The notes under the pieces are model-generated. The model was not told where the DNA came from and did not search any database. It saw only the letters and a list, made by a program, of their open reading frames with translations. Below are positions 1 through 7,637 of a stretch of 64,000 bases of DNA, one piece after another. The stretch is from Streptomyces sp. ITFR-21 (GTDB lineage: Bacteria; Actinomycetota; Actinomycetes; Streptomycetales; Streptomycetaceae), in the NCBI RefSeq assembly GCF_031844685.1, contig NZ_CP134605.1, positions 5,926,001 to 5,990,000 of the forward strand, read 5' to 3'. The translations under genes were made by a program, and so were the position numbers. Every line of letters begins with the position of its first letter. Positions within the stretch are counted from its first letter, which is position 1.

Positions 1-33
1 ACTCCAAGCCCGACTGTGCCGTGCTGTCATCTT

Positions 34-469
34 CTGCCCTCCGCGCCAGCGGAGGTGACCCGCGGCAGGCCGCCGGAGACGCCGATGTAGACGCCTGCTC
101 TCCGCGCCAGCGGAGGTGACCCCTTGAGCCCGTTCGGCCGCTGCCAGTGGTGGGGCTGCTCTCCGCGCCAGCGGAGGTGACCCGTATTCCGGCCAGGCTC
201 GTCGTACGCCAGCCCACTGCTCTCCGCGCCAGCGGAGGTGACCCGGAAGGCCACGTCTTCCTGCTCCGCACCGCGTCCTGCTCTCCGCGCCAGCGGAGGT
301 GACCCGATCGCCGGTCTGATCGGTGACGTGGAGCCAGCCTGCTCTCCGCGCCAGCGGAGGTGACCCGCACAGCGCCCAGGCCAGGGCCAGGAACATGCCC
401 TGCTCTCCGCGCCAGCGGAGGTGACCCATACAGGCAGGCGCGGTACCAGCCGCTGACCTGCTGCTCTCC
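34..469. CRISPR. Type I-E-like CRISPR array, seven full repeats plus one truncated repeat
   Basis: Seven 28-bp repeats start at 34, 95, 156, 217, 278, 339 and 400, exactly 61 bp apart, with 33-bp unrelated spacers. Each repeat contains the short palindrome CTCCGC-GCCA-GCGGAG and ends in GTGACCC, as in type I-E repeats of actinobacteria. The next base is usually G, which fits a 29-nt repeat whose last base comes from the prespacer. Repeat 1 has C instead of T at its fifth base. Bases 1-33 are also exactly one spacer long, so the array probably continues to the left. At 461, again in phase, only nine repeat bases remain (CTGCTCTCC) before unrelated coding sequence. No cas gene and no recognisable leader lie in the window. 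Confidence 0.96.
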
Positions 470-886
470 TACCCGCACTGGATTTTCCCCGGCGAGTGCC
501 CGCTGCCGGTCCTGGACCAGATCGCCGACCATCCGCACCGCGCCCACTGCAGCCGGATCGGACCCTTCGGGATACGGGTCATGGACCAGGTCCCGCACGC
601 CGTTCTGCGTAGCGCGGGCGTGGTCGACATCGGATCCCACCTCGCGCAGACCACCGGTGACACGGGCGCGGCGGCACCCACGATGCTCGCCTACCCCACG
701 CACGGTCCCGATGCCCGGGTCGACTGGCTCGTGGCCTGCCATCACCTCCTGCCCGTCTTCCACCACGTGGAGGTCATCGACGCCCAAAACATCTCCGACC
801 AGAACATCGTCCTGGCCCGGACCTCCCGCGGCAGGCTCAAGGCCCTGCTCTCCGGTGCCTTCGACTCCACCGCATCCGCGGCCTGA
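470..886 (+). pseudogene. C-terminal fragment of an unrecognised protein fused to the CRISPR end
   Basis: One reading frame is open from the truncated CRISPR repeat to a TGA at 884-886, about 139 codons. It starts with residues such as YPHWIFPGECPLPVLDQ and runs through a central VDIGSH and a YPTHGPDARVDWL stretch. Its composition looks like a real soluble protein, not a shadow frame. There is no start codon or ribosome site at its 5' end, because the frame runs directly out of the CRISPR repeat remnant. I therefore read it as the surviving 3' part of a gene left by the deletion that cut the array. An ATG at 581 could start a 101-residue product. I do not recognise the family. Confidence 0.5.
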
Positions 887-892
887 GCTTGT

Positions 893-1305
893 TTTTTAAC
901 CGGATCGGGTCGCTGGTACGGCTCGCTGCCGGTGAGGACTCGTCCCACGTCGTGGCGGCCTGCGGGTCGCCGGTTCTTCAAGCCCGGCGGGCGTCCGGGG
1001 CCGGGTGCGGTGGGTTTCGGTGCACCAGCCGGTGAGCCGGTCGTCGTGCGCAGGTTCCTGAACCCGCGCCGGACGCGGGCGGGGGTGAGTTTGTGCGGGG
1101 GCGCCGGCTTCTCCCACGGCCAGCGCCGGTCGGCTGCGAGGGGCCGGGCGAGGCGGAGTTGGGTGCGGGCGGCGAGGATCAGCCAGGTCAGGCAGTCGGC
1201 GGCTGCGGAGTCTCGCAGGCGAGGCCGGGTCCAGCCGAGGGTCTGCTTGAGCATGCGGAAGGTGTGCTCGATGTCGAAACGCCGGAGGAACGCCTGCCAG
1301 CAGCA
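893..1305 (-). pseudogene. C-terminal fragment of a DDE transposase
   Basis: Read leftward from about 1305, the frame gives AFLRRFDIEHTFRMLKQTLG, then WTRPRLRDSAAADCLTW and a basic proline-rich tail with ARVRRGFRNLR and RHDVGRVL. This is the C-terminal third of a DDE transposase family common in Streptomyces; RFDIEHTFRMLKQ is the region around the catalytic glutamate. Family resemblance breaks off near 895, just beyond the stop of the neighbouring fragment, and near 1305 on the other side. The N-terminal two thirds and both element ends are missing, so it cannot be active. I cannot name the IS group. Confidence 0.75.
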
Positions 1306-1559
1306 TGCCCGTCACCGACGAGGTGATCCGCCTGAACCTCCACAAGGCAGGTCTGCTGATCCGGCGGACGTTCGAGACAGTCTGCACCACGCGAAGCATC
1401 GGGAGCTGGCCTCGGAGCCCTTGCGTGCTCCCGGCCGGGGAGTGGGACTGCCGTTCCTACCGACGGATGTTCCCTGGTCGCGGCGGCCACATACCTACGG
1501 TCGGGCCGTGAGCATTTCCTTCCGCGGCAGCCCCGTTATGTTTTTCGCGGTCCTGTAAG
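1306..1559. other. Stretch between IS remnants with no recognisable gene
   Basis: Short frames exist on both strands but none has a ribosome site, a familiar motif or convincing protein composition. The segment lies between the broken DDE transposase and the 5' region of the IS110 remnant and is probably debris from successive insertions. Confidence 0.5.
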
Positions 1560-1791
1560 AGGGCCGCTGGCCTCCGGGCCCGGTATGACTTTTGCCCCCT
1601 GTCGATCGGATGACCTGGGGGGTGGTGTCACCGGGCCCGAGGGATGCCGTCGGAGACGCTGATGAGAGGTCCGGCCATCGCCCGACCGGGCGCGATGCCC
1701 GGCCATCTGCGGGCGGCAGGTCTGCATAACGTGGACGCGCGAGAACAACACCCCCACCCAGGCCGGCACCTGTTGAGCGAGTGGGGACACG
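1560..1791 (+). other. Non-coding 5' region of an IS110-family remnant
   Basis: About 230 bp precede the IS110 transposase start at 1792 and hold no convincing frame. The segment is rich in short GC inverted repeats, for example around 1625-1720. In the IS110 subgroup the DNA upstream of the transposase encodes a structured bridge RNA, so this is where a remnant of one would lie. That role is inferred from position only; I could not fold the sequence. Confidence 0.3.
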
Positions 1792-1983
1792 ATGATCGAC
1801 ACAGGCAGCGTGAGCGTCTTCCTCGGGTTGGACGTCGGGAAAAGCACCCACCACGGCCACGGGCCGACCCCGGCCGGAAAGAAGGTCCTCGACAAGCAGC
1901 TGCCGAACAGCGAGCCCAAGCTGCGGGCCGTCTTCCAGAAACTGGCCGCGAGGTTCGGCACCGTCCTGGTGGTCGTTGACCAG
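1792..1983 (+). pseudogene. N-terminal fragment of IS110-family transposase
   Basis: The ATG at 1792 opens a frame whose first 65 or so residues match the start of IS110 transposases: VFLGLDVGKSTHH, then TPAGKKVLDKQLPNSEPKLR and TVLVVVDQ. The aspartate in GLDVGK is the first acidic residue of the RuvC-like DEDD catalytic domain. The match stops after VVVDQ near 1983, where the sequence becomes the tail of an IS3 remnant on the other strand. A full IS110 transposase is about 400 residues, so roughly 85 percent is missing, including the C-terminal serine domain. It is a dead fragment. Confidence 0.85.
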
Positions 1984-2160
1984 GCCTTCTCCGCCGCGAT
2001 GAACCGGTAGACCTCGCTCACCGGTCGCTCTCCCGCGCGAAGAAGGCCGTCGCTCTTTTCAGGACCTCGATGGTCTTCTGCTGTTGGAGGTTCTGTCGGC
2101 GCAGACGACGCAGTTCCTCGTGCCCGGCACTCCCAGTCTCCAGGTGTCCAGGTTTACGGA
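1984..2160 (-). pseudogene. IS3-family remnant: end of orfA and start of orfB
   Basis: Read leftward, the sequence gives LRRLRRQNLQQQKTIEVLKR and ATAFFARESDR followed by a stop, the typical end of an IS3 OrfA with its leucine-zipper-like segment. The next frame then opens with SEVYRFIAAEKA, the usual beginning of OrfB. The match ends at about 1984 where the IS110 fragment abuts. Only this junction region survives; the helix-turn-helix part of OrfA and the DDE domain of OrfB are absent. Confidence 0.75.
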
Positions 2161-2232
2161 GAAGCTTCACCGCACCGGTCGTGGAGACACTCGGATCACA
2201 TCATGAAAAAGTAGTGCCCCCGCTCCCAAACC

Positions 2233-3913
2233 TGAGCCCGGATCCACGGGCTTGATGCTGGTGGATGGTTCACCCAGAAACGAAGAAGTGCCTTGCGACC
2301 TGCGATGATGGGGTTTGTCTAGGACCACATCAGGCACGATCGACAAGGCACTTCCGAGATGCAGTCTTCCCATGCCGCGGCGGCAGTCTCATCCGCGTTC
2401 GATGATCCGAACCTGATCGCGTACGGCGGGCTGGAGCCGGTGGTGCGGCTGGCCGAGCGGTGCGGTCTGCCCAAGCTGGCCGGCGAGCACGTCCGGCTGC
2501 CCGATTCGAAGGACGGCACCGGCGCCCTCCCAGCGGCGAAACTGATGTCGCTGGTGGGCGGCATGGCCGCGGGCGCCGACAGCATCGACGACATGGACCG
2601 GCTGCGGCACGGCGCCATGGGCCGCCTGTTCTCCGGAGTGCGGGCCCCGTCTACGCTGGGGTCGTTCCTGCGCTCCTTCACCCACGGGCATGTGAAGCAA
2701 CCGCACGCCGTGGCCCGCCGGTTCCTGCACGAACTGGCCCGTCACACCCCGCTGTTGCCCGGCGCGGACCAGGCCGCCTACGTGGACATCGACGACACCG
2801 TCCGCCGCACCCACGGCTACGCCAAACAGGGCGCCGGATACGGATACAGCAAGGTCAAGGGCCTGAATGCACTGCTCGGCGTCGTCTCCACACCCCTGTC
2901 CGCCCCCGTGACCGCCGCCACCAGGCTGCGCAAGGGCCCCTCGAACTCCGCGCGCGGGGCGGCAGCGTTCGTCGCTGAGACCATCCGCACCGCACGCGCC
3001 TGCGGCGCCAGCGGCCTGCTGGTGCTGCGGGCGGACTCCGCGTTCTACGGCGCCGACGTTGTCAACGCCTGCCGGGCCCTGGGTGCCCGCTTCTCCATCA
3101 CCATGCGGATGAACGCCTCCGTAAAAGCCACCATCGCCCGCATCGACGAGGACGCCTGGACACCGATCAAATATCCCCAAGCGGTCTGGGACGAGGAGGG
3201 CCAGTGCCCGATCTCCGACGCCGAGATAGCCGAGATCCGCTACACCGCTTTCACTTCCAAGCCGAAGAAACAGCAGGTTACCGCCCGACTGATCACGCGC
3301 CGCGTCAAGCGCCTGAGCGCCGGTACCGTCCCCGCCGGGCAGGGCACGCTCTTCGATACCCGGCGCTACCACGCCGCGTTCACCGACTCCCCGCTCGCCT
3401 TGAGGGATGCCGAGCGTGATCACCGCCGGCACGCTGTCGTCGAGCAGGTGATCGCCGATGTCAAGAACAGCGGCTTCGCCCACGCGCCGTCCGGTCATTT
3501 CCAGGCCAATGCCGCGTGGCTCGCCCTGGCGGCCCTGGCACACAACCTGACCCGCGCCGCTGGCGCCCCGGCCTCCGCGTTCCATGCCAGGGCGACCACC
3601 GCCACCATCCGTGATCGCCTGATCAACGTGCCCGCCCGCCTGGCCCGCTCCGCCCGCCGCTTCACCCTGCACCTGCCTGAGCGCTGGCCCTGGAGCGAGG
3701 ACTTCACCCAGCTGTTCAGCACGGTGCATGCACCACCGGCCCTCTGACGCTCCCCGACCGACCTGCCCGAAAGGGCCCGAGACCTGTGGACAGAGTGGAA
3801 GAGCTGGACAGACCAGCGGCCACCCCATGCCCGAATCCGCAACTCAGCCCCAACACGGCCGGCACGACCCCGAAACAATCAACCGGGAATCAAGCCGGTG
3901 GATCCGGGCTGAG
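2233..3913 (+). mobile_element. IS1380-family insertion sequence with imperfect terminal inverted repeats
   Basis: A complete IS1380-type transposase gene is bracketed by an imperfect inverted repeat. The left copy at 2233-2256 and the reverse complement of 3889-3913 share the core AGCCCGGATCCAC, then GGCTTGAT after one mismatch. The element is about 1.68 kb, a normal size for the family. I could not identify a clear target duplication, so the ends may be off by a few bases. Confidence 0.75.
2359..3747 (+). CDS. IS1380-family transposase
   Basis: This 462-residue protein has the length and pattern of IS1380 DDE transposases (transposase DDE domain group 1). Recognisable blocks are the AYVDIDDTVRRTHGYAKQGA segment, carrying the first catalytic aspartate, the LRADSAFYG block with the second, and the C-terminal HRRHAVVEQVIADVKNSG segment, which should carry the catalytic glutamate. 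It would cut and paste its own element from the terminal repeats at 2233 and 3913. The frame is open throughout with no truncation, so the element may still be mobile. The start at 2359 gives the family N-terminus; the only stretch resembling a ribosome site is a weak ACTTCCGAG just upstream. Confidence 0.92.
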   Translation: MQSSHAAAAVSSAFDDPNLIAYGGLEPVVRLAERCGLPKLAGEHVRLPDSKDGTGALPAAKLMSLVGGMAAGADSIDDMDRLRHGAMGRLFSGVRAPSTLGSFLRSFTHGHVKQPHAVARRFLHELARHTPLLPGADQAAYVDIDDTVRRTHGYAKQGAGYGYSKVKGLNALLGVVSTPLSAPVTAATRLRKGPSNSARGAAAFVAETIRTARACGASGLLVLRADSAFYGADVVNACRALGARFSITMRMNASVKATIARIDEDAWTPIKYPQAVWDEEGQCPISDAEIAEIRYTAFTSKPKKQQVTARLITRRVKRLSAGTVPAGQGTLFDTRRYHAAFTDSPLALRDAERDHRRHAVVEQVIADVKNSGFAHAPSGHFQANAAWLALAALAHNLTRAAGAPASAFHARATTATIRDRLINVPARLARSARRFTLHLPERWPWSEDFTQLFSTVHAPPAL

Positions 3914-4099
3914 CGAGGGCACTTTGTCGTTTGTCTGGCGGGCCATAGGGCCTAAGTGCGTTGTGGCAAACCGAATTTCGTTCGAGGTGGCGGCAGGGGG
4001 TGATCCTCTGGACGGAGGTTCGAGTGCGGCCACGGGCATGAAAGAACGGGCCCCTTGGTAGTGACGCGGTTACGACACCAGCACGACCAAGGGAGCCCG

Positions 4100-5056
4100 T
4101 TGCCTGACCAGTTGAGCAGGGCTGCCGGGCTTGCGTCCACCTCGCTCACTCCTGGGTGTGACTGCTACGTTCACCGGTTCGGTTCGATCGCGGCGGGGCG
4201 GCGGGCAGGCTGTTATCCCAGTGACATGACAGATGTGGAATGGGCCGAGGTCAGCTCCGCGATGCCGGTGCCGGCCTGGCTCCTCAAGCGAGGCGGGCGC
4301 CCGGAGGCGTATTGCCACCGCGAGATACTCGACGCGGTGCGCTACCTCGTCGACAACGGCGTGAAGTGGATGGCGCTGCCGGTCGACTTCCCGCACTGGC
4401 GGGCGGTCTACGACTTCTTCCGCCGCTGGCGGTCCTACGACTACGCGCGTGAACTGTACGAACGCCTGCGCCGCACAGCGCGGGAACGCGCAGGCCGCAA
4501 CGGCGAACCCAGTGCGGGGATCATCGACAGCCAGTCGGTGGACGCCTCCGAGACCGTCGGTGAGGACAGTCGCGGATACGACGGCGGCAAGTCACGCGAC
4601 GGGCGCAAGCGTCACATCCTGACCGACACCGAGGGCCTCCTCCTGGAGGTCACCGTGACCACGGCTGATGTGCACGACTCCAAGGCCGCTCCCGCACTGC
4701 TGGAGACGTTCATGGACGAGCCGGGCCGACTGCTGAAACTGGTGTGGGTCGACAGCGCCTATCAGGGCCCGGCGCTCGCGGCGGCGTTCGCCCGCCACGG
4801 AGTGAGGATCGAGGTCGTACGCCGGTCCGACGGACAACGCGGATTTGTCGTACTGGCCCGCAGGTGGGTGGTGGAACGCACGCTGAGCTGGCTTTCCCGC
4901 TCCCGCCGCCTGAACCGTGACCACGAACGCCGCCCCGACCACCACCAGCAGATGGTGTGGTGGGCAGCCATGATCAGGCTGTCCCGGCGCCTGGCCGAAG
5001 ACGCCCCGCGCTGGCCGGAGAAGCGCCCCGACCGACAGCCCCCGGCGCGGGCATGA
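4100..5056 (+). CDS. IS5-family transposase (element A)
   Basis: This is a 318-residue DDE transposase of the IS5 family. It contains the N-terminal MTDVEWAEV and GGRPEAYCHREILDAVRYLVDNG blocks, the catalytic SAGIIDSQSVDASETVG segment with RKRHILTDTEGL, the VWVDSAYQG segment, and the C-terminal RRWVVERTLSWLSR block with the catalytic glutamate. I chose the TTG at 4100 because AAGGGAG lies just upstream and because the following residues (CDCYVHRFG...CYPSDMTD) are conserved in the sister transposase of element B. An internal ATG at 4226 is the alternative start. The frame is intact. Its last 80 bases overlap the convergent passenger gene. Confidence 0.9.
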   Translation: MPDQLSRAAGLASTSLTPGCDCYVHRFGSIAAGRRAGCYPSDMTDVEWAEVSSAMPVPAWLLKRGGRPEAYCHREILDAVRYLVDNGVKWMALPVDFPHWRAVYDFFRRWRSYDYARELYERLRRTARERAGRNGEPSAGIIDSQSVDASETVGEDSRGYDGGKSRDGRKRHILTDTEGLLLEVTVTTADVHDSKAAPALLETFMDEPGRLLKLVWVDSAYQGPALAAAFARHGVRIEVVRRSDGQRGFVVLARRWVVERTLSWLSRSRRLNRDHERRPDHHQQMVWWAAMIRLSRRLAEDAPRWPEKRPDRQPPARA

Positions 5057-5488
5057 ACCGTCCGTCCTCCGCCCGTACCAGCCAGCCCCGCTTCTCCAGC
5101 ACGTAGGCACGGTGACGGATCTTCTCCACCTCGTTCTTGATCTCCGCCTCCCGGCCCACCGCCCGTGTCAACTCCACCCCGTTCACCGGCCCCGAAGCGG
5201 CCACCGCAGCGGCGAACACCTCCCTATACACACCGCTGAGCACCTCCTCGCCCATGCCCGACCGCCACACCGGCGGCCGCTCACCGTGGCCCGCACCGGA
5301 GCCGCCCGATCCCCCAACCGCAGCGCCTCGCCACCGGACGGTACGGAAACCGGCGTATTCACCGTGCTCTCCTCGGCCAGCACCGACACGAGTTCCTCAC
5401 GCCCCACCCGGGCCCGCTCGACCCGCTCCCGCGCAGCGTGAACCGTTCCGGGTTCTGTGGAGGCTCGATTCTTTGAGAGGATCGAGTC

Positions 5489-5815
5489 ATGGCACGTCCC
5501 TCCCCTTATCCCGCTGAGCTGCGGCGTCGTGCGGTGCGCATGGTCGCCGAGGTGCGCCCGGACTACGAGACCGAGTGGGCCGCGATGAAGGCCGTCGCGA
5601 GCAAGCTCGGCATCGGCACGGCCGAGACGGTGCGCCAGTGGGTCCGCCGGGACCAGATCGACTCCGGGACCCGGCCCGGGACGACAACGGAGGAATCCGC
5701 CCAGGTCAAAGCCTTGAAGAAGGAAGTCGCCGAGCTCAAGCGGGCGAACGAGATCCTCAAGGCGGCCTCGGCTTTCTTCGCGGCCGAGCTCGACCGGCCA
5801 CATCTTCGCTCGTGA
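5489..5815 (+). CDS. IS3-family transposase OrfA (helix-turn-helix subunit)
   Basis: OrfA is a 108-residue DNA-binding protein. It opens with ARPSPYPAELRRRAVRMVAE, followed by a helix-turn-helix (KLGIGTAETVRQWVRRDQ) and a C-terminal leucine-zipper-like helix (VKALKKEVAELKRANEILKA). It binds the element ends and, when joined to OrfB by frameshifting, targets the catalytic domain. Its stop at 5813-5815 overlaps the GTG start of orfB in a GTGA, and the frame relation allows a -1 frameshift to make the OrfAB transposase, as is usual in the family. Confidence 0.92.
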   Translation: MARPSPYPAELRRRAVRMVAEVRPDYETEWAAMKAVASKLGIGTAETVRQWVRRDQIDSGTRPGTTTEESAQVKALKKEVAELKRANEILKAASAFFAAELDRPHLRS

Positions 5816-6735
5816 CCTTCATCGACGAGCACCGCGACCGCTTCAGCGGCGTCGAGCCGATATGCACCGTGCTCACCGAGCACGGTGTCAGCATCGCGCC
5901 CTCCACCTACTACGCCGCCAAGGCCCGCCCGCCTTCCGCCAGGGCGGTGCGGGACGCGGAACTGAAAGTCCTGGTCCAGGAGGTGTTCGAGGCCAACTAC
6001 CGCGTCTATGGGGCCCGCAAGATCTGGCACCATCTTCGCCGGCAGGGCCACCAGGTCGCCCGCTGCACGGTCGAACGGCTGATGCGCGAACTCGGTATCA
6101 CCGGCGCCGTCCGCGGGAAGAAGATCGTCACCACCGTCCAGGACCGTGCCGCCGAACGTGCCCCGGACCTGGTCGACCGTGACTTCGTCGCCCAGGCGCC
6201 GAACCGGACCTGGGTCGCGGACTTCACCCATGTCGCGGCCTGGGCCGGCACGGTCTACGTGGCGTTCGTCGTCGACACCTTCTCCCGCCGCATCGTCGGC
6301 TGGTCCGCGGCCACCACCAAACACACCGAACTCGTCCTTTCCGCAGTCGAGATGGGCCTGTGGCAGCGCGACCGCGAAGGCCACCGCCACCGGCCCGGCC
6401 AACTGGTCCATCACAGCGACGCCGGGTCGCAGTACACCTCCTTCGCCCTCGCGGAGCACCTTCAGCGGGAGGGCATCGCGGCCTCCATCGGATCCGTCGG
6501 CGACGCGTACGACAACGCGTTGATGGAATCCACGATCGGCCTGTTCAAGACCGAGCTGATCAAGCCCCGCCGACCCTGGCGAACCCTGTCCGACGTCGAA
6601 CTGGCCACCGCCGAGTGGATCGACTGGTACAACCACCACCGCCTGCACGGTGAAATAGGCCACATCCCACCCGCAGAATACGAAGCCAACTACCACCTGA
6701 CCGACAAGAAACCCCAGGTCACCGTCAAGATCTAG
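5812..6735 (+). CDS. IS3-family transposase OrfB (DDE catalytic subunit)
   Basis: OrfB, 307 residues from the GTG at 5812, carries the rve-type integrase core. Visible catalytic motifs are the first Asp in TWVADFTHVA, the second in LVHHSDAGSQYTS, and the Glu in NALMESTIGLFKTEL. The usual HTH_21 segment (ANYRVYGARKIWHHLRRQG) lies upstream. The frame is intact to the stop at 6735, 27 bp before the right inverted repeat. In vivo it is probably made mainly as an OrfAB fusion by -1 frameshifting from orfA. Confidence 0.93.
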   Translation: MTFIDEHRDRFSGVEPICTVLTEHGVSIAPSTYYAAKARPPSARAVRDAELKVLVQEVFEANYRVYGARKIWHHLRRQGHQVARCTVERLMRELGITGAVRGKKIVTTVQDRAAERAPDLVDRDFVAQAPNRTWVADFTHVAAWAGTVYVAFVVDTFSRRIVGWSAATTKHTELVLSAVEMGLWQRDREGHRHRPGQLVHHSDAGSQYTSFALAEHLQREGIAASIGSVGDAYDNALMESTIGLFKTELIKPRRPWRTLSDVELATAEWIDWYNHHRLHGEIGHIPPAEYEANYHLTDKKPQVTVKI

Positions 6736-7100
6736 AGTCTCCACCAGAACCGGAACGGTTCAGCGTCCACCTCCGTCTGAGCCTGCTCCAGAACCTCCGT
6801 CCAGGACTCCAACTCCTGCCTCGCCCGCGCCTCACGCCGTTCCATCAACCCCAGCACCGACGTCATCGCACCCTCCTCGATCAACAACAGGCCGTCCGCT
6901 GCATGCCCCTACCCCTGCCCGGTCATGCCCGCCACACGAAGAAGCCCCTGCTCATCGAACAGGGACTCCCTTTGCCACAACGCACTAAGTCGCTGTTGTC
7001 GTTCCGAACTTGAGGGCGGCGTTTTCGCTGGTCAGGCATGGGTTCGGTGATTTCGTGGGAGTTGTGGCCTGTCGGGTTGTTACTCGCCGGGGAGGCCGGG

Positions 7101-7637
7101 ATGCCGTCGGTTGTCGGACTGCTGGAACAGCACGAGCTCGCTGCTCGTCGTCGCGTTGGCCGGCTGCGGGAGGAGGCCGACCGGATCCAGGCCGAGCTGG
7201 CCGCGGCCGAGCTGGAATGGCAGGAGTGGACGATCGCCCGCAGGCGCGTCGATACGGTGCTGGCACCCGGCAGCGCCGAGACCATCAGCACGAAGACCAC
7301 CCCGGATCCGCCGGGCGAGCACGTGCCGGCGGTGCCGGCGGATGCGGTGAAGCCGGGATCGCAGGTGCCGGTGTGGCGTGAGGGCCTCGGCTGGTCGGTT
7401 CTGTCGGTGGACTACCAGCGCATCGTGCAGCTCCTCGCGGACCGTGTCCGGCTTCATCAAGGGCCGCTGACCTGCCAGGAGATGGCCGCATCGTTCGGTA
7501 TGGACGCGGTGCCGGCGCGGGTGGAGGGCTTGCGGGCGAAGGCGAAACGCCTGGTCGCCCGTGGCTGGCTGGCCGAGCCCGGCCCGGGCCGGTTCACGCC
7601 TGCTGCGGGTGTGTCCGGGCCAGGCGGCGGGTCATGA
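7101..7637 (+). CDS. Winged-helix passenger protein of IS5-type element B
   Basis: This 178-residue protein starts at the ATG at 7101, preceded by GGAGG, and is not a transposase. Residues about 8-55 form a charged, probably coiled-coil segment (RRRVGRLREEADRIQAEL). A proline-rich linker follows (about 60-90), then PVWREGLGW, and the last 70 residues look like a winged helix ending in RGWLAEPGPGRFTPA. A homologous broken gene sits in the same place in element A. It overlaps the convergent transposase by 44 bp, so the two transcripts are antisense to each other at their ends. It may be an accessory DNA-binding protein or a regulator of transposition; I do not recognise an established family. 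Confidence 0.7.
   Translation: MPSVVGLLEQHELAARRRVGRLREEADRIQAELAAAELEWQEWTIARRRVDTVLAPGSAETISTKTTPDPPGEHVPAVPADAVKPGSQVPVWREGLGWSVLSVDYQRIVQLLADRVRLHQGPLTCQEMAASFGMDAVPARVEGLRAKAKRLVARGWLAEPGPGRFTPAAGVSGPGGGS

Larger units (their letters stand above)
5439..6762 (+). mobile_element. IS3-family element nested in element A, with GCG target duplication
   Basis: The inverted repeats begin TGAACCGTTCCGG at 5439 and end with its reverse complement CCGGAACGGTTCA at 6762, with partial similarity continuing inward (TTCTGTGGAGGCTC against GTCTCCACCAGAA). GCG precedes the left end (5436-5438) and follows the right end (6763-6765), a 3-bp duplication normal for IS3. The 1,324-bp element carries overlapping orfA and orfB, both intact. 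Confidence 0.93.
4974..6866 (-). pseudogene. Passenger winged-helix gene of element A, split by an IS3 and frameshifted
   Basis: The gene reads leftward from an ATG at 6866, preceded by GAGGAGGG, beginning MTSVLGLMERREARARQELE. It is interrupted at codon 35 by the IS3 inserted at 5439-6762. Removing that element and one GCG copy restores a coiled-coil-like continuation (ARERVERARVGREELVSVLA). A second lesion, a frameshift around 5270-5290, separates this from the C-terminal part, which reads WRSGMGEEVLSGVYREVF and then ELTRAVG...KRGWLVRAEDGRFMP. The same order (coiled coil, proline-rich linker, winged-helix-like RGWL...GRF end) occurs in the intact passenger of element B at 7101-7637. Function is unknown. 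Confidence 0.75.
3956..6985. mobile_element. IS5-type element A with convergent passenger gene, interrupted by an IS3
   Basis: The ends are GTGCGTTGTGGCAAA at 3956-3970 and its exact reverse complement at 6971-6985. Both sides are flanked by TAA (3953-3955 and 6986-6988), a 3-bp target duplication typical of the IS1031-like branch of IS5. Inside are a rightward IS5 transposase and a leftward passenger gene with overlapping 3' ends. A 1.3-kb IS3 element at 5439-6762 sits in the passenger gene. Without it the element is about 1.7 kb, the same size and layout as element B next door. Confidence 0.85.

Noticed and set aside
2389..3828. Long minus-strand frame opposite the IS1380 transposase
   Set aside because: It is glycine/arginine-rich antisense of a well-matched transposase; GC-rich codons leave the opposite strand free of stops.
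5183..5803. Minus-strand frame running from inside the IS3 into the passenger gene as one protein
   Set aside because: It is an artificial fusion of antisense IS3 sequence with a passenger fragment; the true gene enters from beyond 6762.
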